In this document: in pieces, positions 17,242 through 26,430 of the stretch
Numbering within the stretch: the stretch's first letter is position 1
How the letters are laid out: each line of letters starts with the position of its first letter
DNA from: Thoreauomyces humboldtii
Lineage: Eukaryota; Chytridiomycota; Chytridiomycetes; Spizellomycetales; Powellomycetaceae
Length of the DNA stretch: 26,495 nucleotides
Direction: 5' to 3'
NCBI GenBank assembly: GCA_027596035.1
Contig: JADGJA010000277.1
Location: 1-26,495, forward strand
Notes under the pieces: generated by a model
The model's database searches: none
What the model was told of the DNA's origin: nothing
What the model saw: the letters and a program-made list of their open reading frames with translations, nothing else
Translations under genes and position numbers: made by a program

Positions 17242-20158
17242 ATGGTTGCTCCACCTTTACTCTTCCCAGAGCTTCTAGCCCGCGTCGCAACGCTCTCCAA
17301 TGACTATCTCGTTGCTGTGACCCTGGCCCAGACCTCAAGCGCCGTGCGCCGTGCAATCGGGTCAAGCACCCTCCTCCGTCTGGCTCTCCAGCTGCACAGT
17401 GACCGCAATGACTCGACGCTCGAAACCATCTATGCCATTCCACCAGAGAGGTGAGTCAATCACAACTCTGTGCTTGGGTTTGCCTCTTGATCCTCTCGAA
17501 CTGATCGCTGCTGTTCCGCCCCTTGTTTTGGCGCCGTGGAGGCTACTCGAGGCATGTGTTTGTCTTGACAAACAATTTCCGGGAAGAGCCTTGGACGCTG
17601 TCCTCGATGTCGCAGTCGAGCATAAAAACATGGAGCTGGCTCGGTGGTTACAGCAGCACGATCCCGACGCCGTCCTAAAGCTCGTGCGTCTTCAGCCGCC
17701 CGTGATGGTCGGGCCCGCCGCCGGTGACTACGACGGTGACTATGGCAGAGTCACACGCTTTGAATCCCGGTGCTACCTGGTCTGGTTCGCCATGCTCAAC
17801 TGGCTCGACGGCGTGAGGTGGCTCGTAGAGGACTTTGGCTTCGATCCCTGTGATCCGCGGTACTTGGAAGCGGATGAGGATCTGGGGCGATATGTTGAGC
17901 GTAACTGGTTTGAACTCACTGACAACATTGGTTCCGACTGCTACGGAAAAAAGTTCAACCCGGATCCAACCTGGAGGATCAGGTCACCCCTCCAGGGCGC
18001 CTTCCTGACCTCGTCTTTCGAGTGCGTCGTCTGGCTTACAGAGCGGTGCAGAGATCACTGCAAACATCAGGATCATGCGGAGGATGATGCGTCCGAGGAC
18101 GAAAGAGAGGAGGACGGCGAGGATGCGGCAGTGGAAGACGATGCGGACGACCAAGAGCCTCAGAACGAAAGCGAGGACGAGGACGAAAGCGAGGACGAGG
18201 ACGAAAGCGAGGACGAGGACGAAAGCGAGGACGAGGACGAAAGCGAGTATGAAACCGACGACGAGTACGCCCACTACGAAAGCAAGTGCCTCGAACCCAA
18301 AATTAGCCGATGCACCGCTTGGTGTGGCCGATCCGGCACACCAGCGGAGTTCCTCAAGCTGATCGTAGCGCGGTACTGCAGTGATCCCCAGCCTGTAGAG
18401 CAATGGTCCGTGAACACACTCAAGTTGCTTGACTGGTTCATGTTGCGCTGTTCCGTGGACCGCCCCGCCTGGGCCCCACGGCTGATCGAAATAGCAATTT
18501 CGGCATACTCCATTCCTGTCATCGCACAGCTGACCGCCTTCAGCAACGGTCCGCTCTCGCTGACCAGCGGATTGGACGTCGGGTACCTTGTCTATGCGGT
18601 CAACAAAAGCTGTTTCGTGCGTACGGACGGGGGAAGCCCCGACCCTGAGTTTTACCCCAAACTCAATGAGCTTGGGCAAGACGTGATCATTCACGTTATC
18701 GGAAAAATACGGGAGGACGAGCCGATGCTGCAGGAAGAGTTGCAGGAAGCCTTGCAGAGAACAGCAAAAGCGGCCATCGCAGCCGGACTCGACATGTTTC
18801 TCAGATCCCTATGGCCAAGGGTCAGCGAAAGGCTCGCTGCCGATCCCGCCGGACTCCTTGAAGCGCTCTTTGAGAAGCGTCCCTCCAAGTGGTATCAGTA
18901 CAAGTTGAACAGGCGCTATCTCGACATCCTCGAGCTAGTCAGCAGTGTCATTGACCTGCGACCTCACGCGGCGAAACTTGTGCAAGATCGAGAGAGCGGG
19001 GAGGCTTACATATTCGAACCAGAGGGTATGAAGCGTCTGCAGAGCTTCGTGAAAGACCGTCTGGGAATCGATACCGAGCGCGACAACGACTGGCTTTTCC
19101 GTCGAGTCATAGAGCAATTTGGTTCTCATAGAGAGAAAGGCTTCAGAGAGCAGGTTGTTGTCCTCGCAAACGATCCTCAAGTCATCTCACGTGTTAATGA
19201 TCCGTGGTTGTGCGAGCCGAGGTTGTTCTGGATTCTTGAATCCGCAACTGGTGATGAAGCCGACCTGCTGGCTCTACGTCTCTCCAGCGCGAAACGAGCC
19301 ATCCGCACCCGCTCTGCCAGGCTTCTCGCCTACCTCTCGCCGTTTGTCGGCAATGTTTTGGCCACCAAACCGCGCGAAACCATAGACGGGTTGGAGTTCG
19401 CGAAACACTATCCACGCTTCGATGTGGCCCTGCTGGAGGCCGTGGCGGGTCTCCCCGTCAACATTGCCCCCGCCGTCGACCGTCTTCTGGAAACTATCAT
19501 CGCCGGGGACACCAGGTATCAGGTATCGACACTAGACGTGTCGAAGGAACTTGGGGTGCTGGAGTGGGTGCACACTCGTCTGGAGTACGATCTCACGTGC
19601 AGGAACAGCTGGCTGGTCCTCGCGTGCATCAATCGACTGCATCGTCAACCCGAGTTTCTCGATTACCTTCTGGCCAACGGGGTGGAGGTCAACGGATCCG
19701 ACGCCACCGACATGCTCGGGAGGATAGAAGCGCCCACTCTGGAGAGCGTCATGTGGTTGCACGAGATCGGCGGAGCCGATCTGTCTGTCCACGGCAAGGA
19801 CCTTCTCTTCCGCGCCTGCGGAGGACCCAGTCCTTCCTTGGTCCGATACCTCGGAGAGAAGCTGGGCTTTGAGTTGTTTCGGGTGGAGGACGACAAGCCC
19901 ATGAGACTGGCGCTTGCGAGCCCTTTCGGCTACAACATCAAAGCGGACATCATCGAGATCTTGCATTCGAACGGGGTGCCGTTGGAGATTGCTGACGAGC
20001 CCGAGGACTTGGATGAGAAGGAAAGGGAGGAAGCTTTGTTGAATGATGCTCAAAAGTTCCAGAGGTACCTCAACCGACATCGGATTGGCGCGAAGTGCAC
20101 CTGCATCGCCGATTACGAGAGGTCTAAAAGTTATCGCCGCTTGTCTCGATATATTTAA
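17242..20158 (+). CDS. F-box-like protein with long helical solenoid, two exons
   Basis: The model is 17242-17450 joined to 17542-20158, giving 941 residues. The 91-bp intron has GTGAGT and GGAG ends and joins AG|G in frame. Residues 1-50 (LLFPELLARV, VAVTLAQTSSAVRRAIG) look like a divergent F-box, supported by the clearer F-box start of the broken paralog at 2900-4773. The body is helical and resembles a degenerate ankyrin-type solenoid, with segments such as ESVMWLHEIGGADL and SPSLVRYLGEKLGF. An acidic Ser/Asp/Glu tract lies about one third in (~residues 245-290). F-box proteins recruit substrates to SCF ubiquitin ligases; this role is inferred and no substrate is known. No signal peptide or membrane helix. 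The last ~14 codons may derive from the adjoining retroelement. It lies 245 bp downstream of the copia relic. Confidence 0.8.
18167..18247 (+). repeat. In-frame 18-bp tandem repeat encoding ESEDED
   Basis: Four exact copies of GAAAGCGAGGACGAGGAC (18167-18238) plus a half copy lie inside the F-box-like gene. They encode an acidic, probably disordered tract with potential casein-kinase-2-type Ser-Asp/Glu sites. The unit length keeps the frame whatever the copy number. Confidence 0.95.
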
Positions 20159-20226
20159 CACATTGACTGCGGACAGCAAAGTTTCTCCGCTTGATTTGAT
20201 CATTTTGGAACGGATTGCCGGGTCTT

Positions 20227-20571
20227 GACAAGGTGTGAACAACATGGAATCTCCTTTAGATAGTTGTCAAAGACGTTCATAAATTCGGTGCCTTGATCGC
20301 TTTGTATTCGAGAGAGTTTCAGTCCGGGACTTTCAGAGATGATTTCTAAGTGCTCTAGTACACTCCGCAACCGATTTGGTCTTTACAGCTTTGCCATAGA
20401 TTTTGCGTGAGACCTGATCTATCATGGAATAAATTGCACTAACCTCATCGGCCGAGTCCGGCTGGCTCAACCATCCAGATGCGTCCGTGTGAATATACAG
20501 CGGTAACGCAGGTTATAGGTAGCTAGAACTGGAGCGGTCGATATTGCTTCCTTTAAACTCTCGAACGACTG
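20227..20571 (-). pseudogene. RNase H start and integrase-core fragment
   Basis: Minus-strand reading gives QSFESLKEAISTAPVLATYN (gypsy RNase H start). After a frameshift comes LYIHTDASGW, then IYSMIDQVSRKIYGKAVKTK and, after another shift, IQSDQGTEFMNVFDNYLKE. The last two carry the two Asp of a DDE integrase core (MID and SDQGTEF). Most of RNase H is absent, so either a deletion or a recombination at the HTDxSG-like sequence joined the two domains. It ends near a broken TPQSN-like site (VKTRQS). Confidence 0.7.
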
Positions 20572-20576
20572 GTTCT
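20572..20576. repeat. Left target-site duplication GTTCT
   Basis: Directly precedes the TG of the left LTR and matches 22172-22176. In the host element's minus-strand frame it is AGAAC within LLENQSF. Confidence 0.9.
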
Positions 20577-20729
20577 TGTTGAGACTCTTGTCGTTAGATA
20601 AACTGTTGAACCTTTTCTTCCCTATATAAGCGAGAGAACCTTTTCCTCTCTCGCTGATCTCTAAGCAATTCCGAGATCGTACGCCATCATTAGTTCCATT
20701 CAGATCCCCGTGGAGCCTTGGTCTCTACA
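20577..20729 (+). repeat. 5' LTR of the TRIM-like element
   Basis: Starts TGTTGAGACTC and ends TCTCTACA. It contains a TATA box in CCCTATATAAGCGAGAGAA, so transcription probably starts shortly after. It differs from the right LTR at only a handful of positions, suggesting a rather recent insertion. Confidence 0.95.
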
Positions 20730-20746
20730 GGTTATGAGCCCTGACG
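20730..20746 (+). other. Candidate primer-binding site
   Basis: GGTTATGAGCCCTGACG follows the left LTR at once. It resembles the GGTTATCAGAGCC-type sites of copia-like elements that prime with initiator methionine tRNA; the match is imperfect. Confidence 0.35.
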
Positions 20747-21159
20747 TTTTGATGCAGCGTCGATCAACAAAGAGCCCACGGCGAGGACGCCATTCTCTCC
20801 TCGTCAAGACCCGACGGAAGCACATGCGCTATTCTACCGCGGCCATTCTCAAGACCTCCAAGCCTGACGCCAGCAAGGAGCTGCGAGCCAGAGAGCTATT
20901 ATTGTCTACTGTATCCGAATTGTCTGAGCTCTATCCGCACCAGATTCCGCATTACCCTTTTGTCAAAGTCGTGGTCTCTACATAGGATCGACGGCACAAG
21001 GTCGTTGGTTCCTCGCTTCATCGGCATGAGTTCCGACAAGCATCCTGGGACAAGCGGCATGTGTCCCGCGCGTCCACCCCTTGCTTTGTTGGCATGAGTC
21101 TCAACGGACAGCCATACCGGGACAGACGGCACAAGGCCGCCTACTTCCCAATCAACGCC

Positions 21160-21484
21160 TCGTCGACACCGACGGGCACCTTATACAGGGCCAGCGGATT
21201 GAATTCTGTGCGTCCACCCAGGGTTCGTCGGCATCGACGGGCTTACCATACAAGACCAGCGGATTGAGTTTCGTGCGTCCACCGAGGGTTCGTCGGCACC
21301 GACGGGCACATTATCGAGCGCCAGCGGATTGAATTCCGTGCTTCCACCCAGGGTTCGCCGGCACCGACAGGCACATTATACAGGGCCAGCGGATTGAATT
21401 CCGCGCGTCCACCCAGGACTTGTCGGCACCGACGGGCTTACCATACAGGGCCAGCGGATTAAGTTCTGTGCATCCACCAACGCT
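21160..21484. repeat. 65-bp minisatellite, five copies
   Basis: Units start at 21160, 21225, 21290, 21355 and 21420 with an exact 65-bp period; the core CCAGCGGATT falls at 21191, 21256, 21321, 21386 and 21451. Copies differ by point changes. Because 65 is not a multiple of three, it does not encode a repeat protein. Confidence 0.95.
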
Positions 21485-21790
21485 CCGTCGGCAAATTTGA
21501 CGCGCAACCATATCGGGACAGACGGCACGAGGCCGCCTTGTTCCCAACCAACGCTTCGTTAGCAGAGTTCCGACAGGCACCTACCAAGGACAGACAGGAA
21601 GATATCTGCCTGATCGATCATCCATTCACTCCCACACGGACGCCCTTTCGTCACGTAAACCCACTGCAGCGCTCGTCCGCGCGCTCGACCCATGTCTAAA
21701 TCAGCTCTGTCTCTCCGGATGGCTTCCGGAGCTCTCGGGTTAGAGTGTCGCTGGGCGACAGACACGTACAAAACAACGACTTCACCCCTC

Positions 21791-21920
21791 GCTTCGTCGG
21801 AAGATCCGACGAGCATCCTCGGACAAGCGGCATGTGTTCCGCGCGTCCACCCCTCGCTTGGCTGGCAGTTCCGACGAGCATCCTGGGACAAGCGGCATGT
21901 GTCCCACGCGTCCACCCTTT
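21791..21920. repeat. Two diverged 65-bp units of the same repeat family
   Basis: CGACGAGCATCCT(G/C)GGACAAGCGGCATGTGT-type sequence (split here: CGACGAGCATCCT, then GGACAAGCGGCATGTGT) recurs 65 bp apart, at about 21808 and 21873. A third relative lies near 21033-21085. They share GCGTCCACCC and TTCGTCGGCA-like segments with the five-copy array. Confidence 0.8.
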
Positions 21921-22010
21921 CACATCGATGCCTTCCTTTGATGACCGTTTTCCTTTGATTCAGGGGAGACGCTCAAGGGGAGTATCACGAAAAGAAAAGC
22001 TCCTCAGTCC

Positions 22011-22018
22011 AAGGGGAG
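22011..22018 (+). other. Polypurine tract
   Basis: AAGGGGAG lies immediately upstream of the TG of the right LTR, the expected site of plus-strand priming. A similar CAAGGGGAGT occurs at 21974-21983. Confidence 0.8.
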
Positions 22019-22171
22019 TGCTGAGACTCTCGTCGTTAGATAAACTGTCGAGCCTTTTCTTCCCTATATAAGCGAGAGAACCTTTTCCTCTCTCGCTGAT
22101 CTCTAAGCAATTCCGAGATCGTACGCCATCATTAGTTCCCTTCAGATTCCCGTGGAGCCTTGGTCTCTACA
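22019..22171 (+). repeat. 3' LTR of the TRIM-like element
   Basis: Starts TGCTGAGACTC and ends TCTCTACA, with the same 153-bp length and TATA segment as the left LTR. The visible differences are single substitutions. Confidence 0.95.
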
Positions 22172-22176
22172 GTTCT
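22172..22176. repeat. Right target-site duplication GTTCT
   Basis: Directly follows the CA end of the right LTR and matches 20572-20576. Confidence 0.9.
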
Positions 22177-22650
22177 CGAGGAGGTTCCACTGCCATGGCT
22201 TTGTCCCAGACTGCAATTCCGTTAATGGGTACGCCAGCTTGGCGTAATCCCTCACAAATTTGCTCAAATAGTTTGTTAAACCAAGGAAGGACGCAACTTC
22301 CTCGTAATTCTTGGGGGTCTGCCAGTCGAGAACGGCTTGAATCTTTGAGTCTGCAAGACGCATGCCGTCGCGACCAATCATATGGCCGCAAAACTCAACT
22401 TCAGAAACTGCCCAAGTGCACTTTGAGGGTTTAACAAACAACTCGTTATTCAACAGCGTAAGGACCGCATTCGACGTTGCGAATGTGACCCTCCATACTG
22501 TCCGAGTAGATCAGAATATCATCCAAGTACCAAATCACGCATATATCTGTGAGTTCCTTCAGTACTTTGTTCGTTAACCTTTGAAAGGTGGCGGGTGCGT
22601 TAGTTAGCCCGAATGGCATGACTTTTCATTCAAGATGACCGTACTTGAAC
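22177..22650 (-). pseudogene. Ty3/gypsy reverse transcriptase fragment
   Basis: It begins [24 protein letters not shown], where TGA replaces the usual Trp. It continues to the catalytic [10 protein letters not shown] (about 22500-22529), then a frameshift near 22460, then [22 protein letters not shown], the thumb region YEEVASFLGLTNYLSKFV and YPLTELQSG. MPFGLxNAPATFQ and YLDD are diagnostic of gypsy RT. The 5' part is missing; the sequence abuts a RING-finger fragment in another frame. Confidence 0.88.
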
Positions 22651-22893
22651 GGGCTCGTATCCAACCACACTGTGTCCCGGCAACTGTTCAAAGTCCACAA
22701 TCTCATCTCCAAATGGATGCTTGCAAACAAGACACATCCCCGGGACCTCTGCATCCTCATGGCACGGCTCACAAAGCAGATGGCCACATGACAGGCGCAT
22801 TTTCCTCACAGCATCATCCTGCTTGCATCCCGAACAGTGCCCATCCCGACAGGTGCAAAGGGGCCAAGCTCCATAGGATAGGTGGTCATGTCT
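22630..22893 (-). pseudogene. RING-finger (C3HC4) protein fragment
   Basis: The minus-strand frame encodes 87 residues with a complete RING-HC spacing: CSGC, 12 residues, CGH, two residues, CEPC, nine residues, CLVC. RING domains recruit E2 enzymes for ubiquitin transfer. No ATG precedes the motif in this frame. An upstream frame (22806-23291, with FTATSLLENMSAGF and HSDRLYFEDMTTYPMELG) could join to it by one frameshift near 22860 or an unseen splice. Downstream the reading runs to TGA at 22630-22632, where Ty3/gypsy RT sequence begins in another frame, so the 3' end seems to be replaced by the retroelement. It may instead be a late exon of a gene I cannot assemble. Confidence 0.65.
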
Positions 22894-23094
22894 TCAAAGT
22901 ACAGCCGATCCGAGTGAGGAAACACAATTGTCCTATGACCAGAGATGGAATAGGATGCAGGAGGAGCCAAGAAACCAGCAGACATATTTTCAAGAAGAGA
23001 TGTGGCGGTGAAGCTAATTTGGTTTGAGATCTCGGGTGTGTAGCCATGGGCGGCTTCCGGACAGGCGTCCGAGGCCCTCAAGCATCCGGACACT

Positions 23095-24941
23095 TTACCC
23101 TTTTCCATAAGCGGCAGCCATTTCCAACACGTTAGCTCTTGTAAGAAGCTTCCAGGATACGGACCTTGGGATCGGACGCATGATGATCTCGTCTGTCTCG
23201 CTCGAATAGACCTCTTCCATGATTTCCGAGTCGCCCCCGTCGTCGTCGGCGACCAGCAGCCGCCACGCGCGCGCCGCGCACTCGTTCGCACCGAGACAGG
23301 CGACGAACAGGGCGAGGATCACGGCGCCGGCGCGCGTGCCCTTCGGGACCCCGAGCGCGAGGGCGACGGACGCGTACGTGGCGTGGTCGAGCAGGGACGG
23401 GCGGTCGTTCCGGAAGGTCGGCGGGTCACCGGGCCCGACCACGGTGAACCACAGCTCGCGGGAGATCTCGCCGCAGTATTCTTGCTCGCTGTATTCGAGG
23501 TGGATGCGCAGCGTCTCGTCGTCGCCCTGTTGCAGAAAAAAAAAAGAGCAATCAAGACACATGTCTCGGATGATCGCTTGCACGTCCCCCGCCGCCTGCG
23601 AGAGAGAACGCCGGACGTTTGGCGGGCGGTGGTTCCCCGACACCCACGCACCTTGAGCAAGCAGGAGCCCCAGAACTCGGTCTCGACCGTCCCAAACACC
23701 TCGAAATCGTCCCATATGCCGCTGTCCAGCAACTCGACCCGCGCCAGCGCCGGCGCCAGGGCGTCGAGCTCGTGTCGCTGGATGTCGTGACATTCGAGAG
23801 CGCCCGCAAGGCAGGGGATGGCGGATGTCAGGATCGCAGCGTACCGTCCCCGCAGCGCCCGACACATCCAGAACGCTTTGCCAGGGGTGAGATCGACCAG
23901 CGGGCGGAGGGCCGCGGCGAGAGTGGATGCCGGCGGGAGAGGGGTCGATTCGTCTTCCTAAGAGAGGAAACTCCTATTTCAGACACCCCGGTTCAAAGCA
24001 GGCGTGTGTGCGTGTTCTTCCACTCCCCTACTCACGTTCGGATCCCGCAAAGAGTCTTCGAGCGACGTCCAGTTGGGTTCGAACGGCGCATGCAGCTCGA
24101 CGGTCTTGTCCTTGTCCCACTCGGGAATAATTCGCGCGACCGCCGCCGGCAGGCCCTTTGTGAGGTCGCGGTCGCTCAGTAGCGAGCCGAATGCCGCGAG
24201 CAGCACCTCGGGCGTCCACCCCGCCGTGGCGCCCGCGAACCCCACCTTGTTGAGATGGGCGGCCAGCCGCGACAGCACGCCGCAGGCGACGGTAAGGCTG
24301 TCCCGGTGAGCCGTGTGCTGGGCGAGATTGCACAGGGTGGCCGTGGTGCTCTGGGCGGGCAGCTCCAGGGCGGCGGCAAGTTGCGCGGGGAAGGTCATCG
24401 TGATGAGGACGTACAGGGCACGGTTGTCGTCCCCTATCGGGAACTCGCACTTTGATAAGCATCGGATGCGAGTGGTGAGCGCCGGCCCATCGCCGGCATG
24501 CAAGGGAATGGAGAGCACGTGCTCGCCGGGAACCAGGGTCTGGATGTTCCGGCGGAGGAGCGCGGCTTGCGCGGTCGGCGGGCCGGCCGAGACGAGCGAG
24601 TGGGTCGGCATGCGTACAGGGACCGACGTGATGTCCCGGGCCTTGCAGTCAAGCATCAGGCCCCGCAGCTCGTCCACGATACGAATCACGGAGAGACCCT
24701 CTTGTTCAACATGGTCCTTGATGGGTTTGATGGTCTTGCGGTGGTCGTGGTCGTGGTCGAGACGCAAGGCGCTTGCGACGATAGCGGCGAGCTCGCTACG
24801 GAAGCGGCGGCAGGTCTGCGAGAGGGCCCCGAGGCTCGCCGGGTCCAGTCGGTCGAGGATAGGGTCCAGGATGTGGTCGTGAGCGGTGGAGAGCATGTCG
24901 ACCGCCGCTGCTGGCACGGGGGTGCCTGCTGGGGTGACCAT
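23095..24941 (-). CDS. F-box protein, three exons
   Basis: The model is 24941-24036, 23957-23652 and 23526-23095 on the minus strand, giving 547 residues. Introns are 78 bp (GTGAGT...CTTAG) and 125 bp (GTGCGT...T-run...ACAG); all junctions are phase 0. Residues ~18-55 hold a clear F-box: HILDPILDRLDPASLGALSQ then CRRFRSELAAI. The rest is Ala/Leu-rich, without a known fold I can name; WDDFEVFGTVETEFWGS and LWFTVVGPGDPPTF suggest a beta-containing domain. It presumably acts as an SCF substrate receptor (family knowledge), target unknown. Exons 2-3 are very GC-rich. The stop at 23095 is in a less GC-rich transition, so the native C-terminus could lie further downstream. A GGATA-type microsatellite abuts the ATG. 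Confidence 0.75.
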
Positions 24942-24942
24942 C

Positions 24943-24993
24943 TTATCCTATCCTATCCTACCCTATCCTACCCTACAGTACAGTACAGTACCG
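24943..24993. repeat. TATCC/TACCC pentamers followed by ACAGT repeats
   Basis: Several TATCC or TACCC units (24944-24975) are followed by three ACAGT units. The tract starts one base upstream of the F-box ATG on the minus strand, so it would be part of the leader or promoter. Confidence 0.9.
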
Positions 24994-24994
24994 G

Positions 24995-26073
24995 TATGCT
25001 CCTGGAAAGGTGTGTGCAGTGCAGCTGCAGCATGTCGAGCGGCGGCTCGATAGAAGTATACTAGGATGGATTGCGGCGCTGGTTAAGGGTGGCTGTGCCT
25101 GTTGATGTGCCTTGCAAGAGGAACAAGGAACAAGGAAGGAACAACAGAGCGTGTGCGAATCAGGGATTTATTTTTGCTGTGTTTGAGAGCTCACCTAGGA
25201 AGGGCCTTGACTTGTTCTTGTTGGCTTTGCTTTCCTCAGTAGTACATGTACATGAACAACAAATACGCAACGACTCCATCGAGCCGCATCTGTGGCACAA
25301 ACTCATCGCGCTTCGTCCTTGTTTTTTGTTTCAGGTTCCGAGGTTCGGGTTGCACCATGCTCATCCTGCTCTGACTCCTGTTCTTTCATTCATATTCGGC
25401 TCAGAATCGAGCTGAAGAGCTCGAGCAGGGAGGGCACCCATAAGATCATATCATCTGCTTCCATTTCATAGACTGAAAACTTACCTGTCCAAAAACTTAC
25501 CGACTCGGTCCACATCTCTGTCCGGATCTTTGCCAAAAAGCCCAACACGGTTTAGCAAAGCTGGCTTTGCGTCGTACATCCTGCGACGATGGCGAGATCC
25601 GCGAGCGTCAGGTCTTCCGGCCGAAGGGCCTCTTGCAAAAGCTCGTCGACCATCGCTTGCTTTGTCGAGACACGATACTTCAGGGAGTGTTGCTGGACTG
25701 CGTCGTAATCAAAGGCAATTCCAGCGCTGAGCGTCGTAATCAAAGGCGATTCCAGCGCTGGGCGTCCATCTTGCTTGAAGATATGCAAAAGGGATCGTTC
25801 ATGAAGGGATCAGCGACTCAGACAGTCCCTCCTGTAGCAATTGCCGCCGGGGTGGAATGTTCCGCGAAAACTTGTGCAAGGTTGGAACGCTATGTTTAGA
25901 CCCATGCACCATCAAGGTGTTAGCTCTGCCAGTGCGCTTTATCCGATGCGTGACGACGAGCATTACAAACAAGCGGCACAGCCTGCGACATCCCTGGTAA
26001 GGAGGTGTTGCAGTGCATATATATAAGCCTTAAGGTGTTAGGCTTATGTAAGCCCTGCTTTCTTGTATAATAA
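24995..26073. other. Subtelomeric spacer with no confident gene
   Basis: About 1.08 kb upstream of the F-box gene. Several ORFs of 60-114 residues occur on both strands without recognisable content. The most protein-like is minus-strand 25552-25788 (78 residues; STKQAMVDELLQEALRPEDL, probably helical), which I cannot assign. A 31-bp tandem duplication lies at 25700-25761. Confidence 0.5.
25700..25761. repeat. 31-bp tandem duplication
   Basis: GCGTCGTAATCAAAGGC plus ATTCCAGCGCTG-type sequence occurs twice in direct contact (25700-25730 and 25731-25761) with two substitutions. Confidence 0.95.
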
Positions 26074-26429
26074 GCCCGCCTGGAGCTTTGGTACTGCCAA
26101 ATCAACTGCCGCTGCCGTAGCGTTGATACTAGCGCTTGTCAAATCTTCCTTGGTGACATGTAGAATCTGTCGAATCTTGGGTTTCTTCCTTCCACTCCGC
26201 ACGCTTTGTTGAGTCTTCTTGAGAATCCTTTCGGGTCTTCCTGAATCCGACCTTTCTGTCTCGCCTGGAAAAAAGCTGCATTATTGAAAGTGGCACTTTT
26301 TCGTGGCACTTTTTCTTTACACCAACTCGCTTGCGTCAACGCTTTCGCTCTTTTCTCCTCTTCTAAAAACGCTCTCCGCTCGAATCGGCAGCGGCAGTTG
26401 ATTTGGCAGTACCAAAGCTCCAGGCGGGC
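26074..26429. mobile_element. 356-bp element with perfect 44-bp terminal inverted repeats
   Basis: 26074-26117 begins GCCCGCCTGGAGCTTTGG and is the exact reverse complement of 26386-26429. The 268-bp interior is AT-richer, carries a 13-bp tandem duplication (GTGGCACTTTTTC, 26290-26315) and encodes nothing convincing. Size and ends fit a MITE or foldback element; no clear target duplication is seen. The right end is one base from the telomere array. Confidence 0.85.
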
Positions 26430-26430
26430 C

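Larger units (their letters stand above)
20577..22171 (+). mobile_element. Non-autonomous LTR element (TRIM-like) with minisatellite body
   Basis: Two 153-bp LTRs (20577-20729 and 22019-22171) enclose 1289 bp without gag or pol. GTTCT flanks both sides (20572-20576, 22172-22176) as a 5-bp target duplication. A purine tract AAGGGGAG lies directly before the right LTR, and a primer-binding-like sequence follows the left LTR. The body is largely a 65-bp minisatellite. Such an element needs enzymes from a related autonomous element; none with matching LTRs is in this window. The AAGGGGAG then TG(T/C)TGAGAC boundary resembles copia-type ends. Confidence 0.9.
20227..22650 (-). mobile_element. Degenerate retroelement with Ty3/gypsy RT, split by a nested insertion
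   Basis: The right part (22177-22650) holds the second half of a gypsy-type RT. The left part (20227-20571) holds the start of RNase H and then an integrase core. Removing the inserted element 20577-22171 and one GTTCT copy makes the reading run from ...WNLLEN into QSFESLKEAISTAPVLA without a break, which is the normal RT to RNase H passage. So both pieces belong to one older element. It lacks gag, protease, the first half of RT and any visible LTR. The left edge may extend into 20110-20227. Confidence 0.8.

Noticed and set aside
17984..18694. Minus-strand 236-residue ORF with a repetitive hydrophobic VLVLAFV segment resembling membrane helices
   Set aside because: It is the antisense of the acidic GAAAGCGAGGACGAGGAC repeat in the F-box-like gene; the hydrophobic run is an artefact of that repeat.
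21160..21484. CRISPR array
   Set aside because: The units are 65 bp, tandem without unique spacers, lie inside an LTR element, and the organism is eukaryotic.
24060..24090. tRNA T-arm-like GGTTCGAAC
   Set aside because: It lies in exon 1 of the F-box gene and no acceptor stem or anticodon arm can be built around it.
25071..25415. 114-residue plus-strand ORF in the terminal spacer
   Set aside because: No domain or plausible composition; it lies in the 5' flank of the divergent F-box gene and looks like chance.
26037..26042. Interstitial telomere sequence
   Set aside because: Only a single TTAGGG hexamer, expected by chance.
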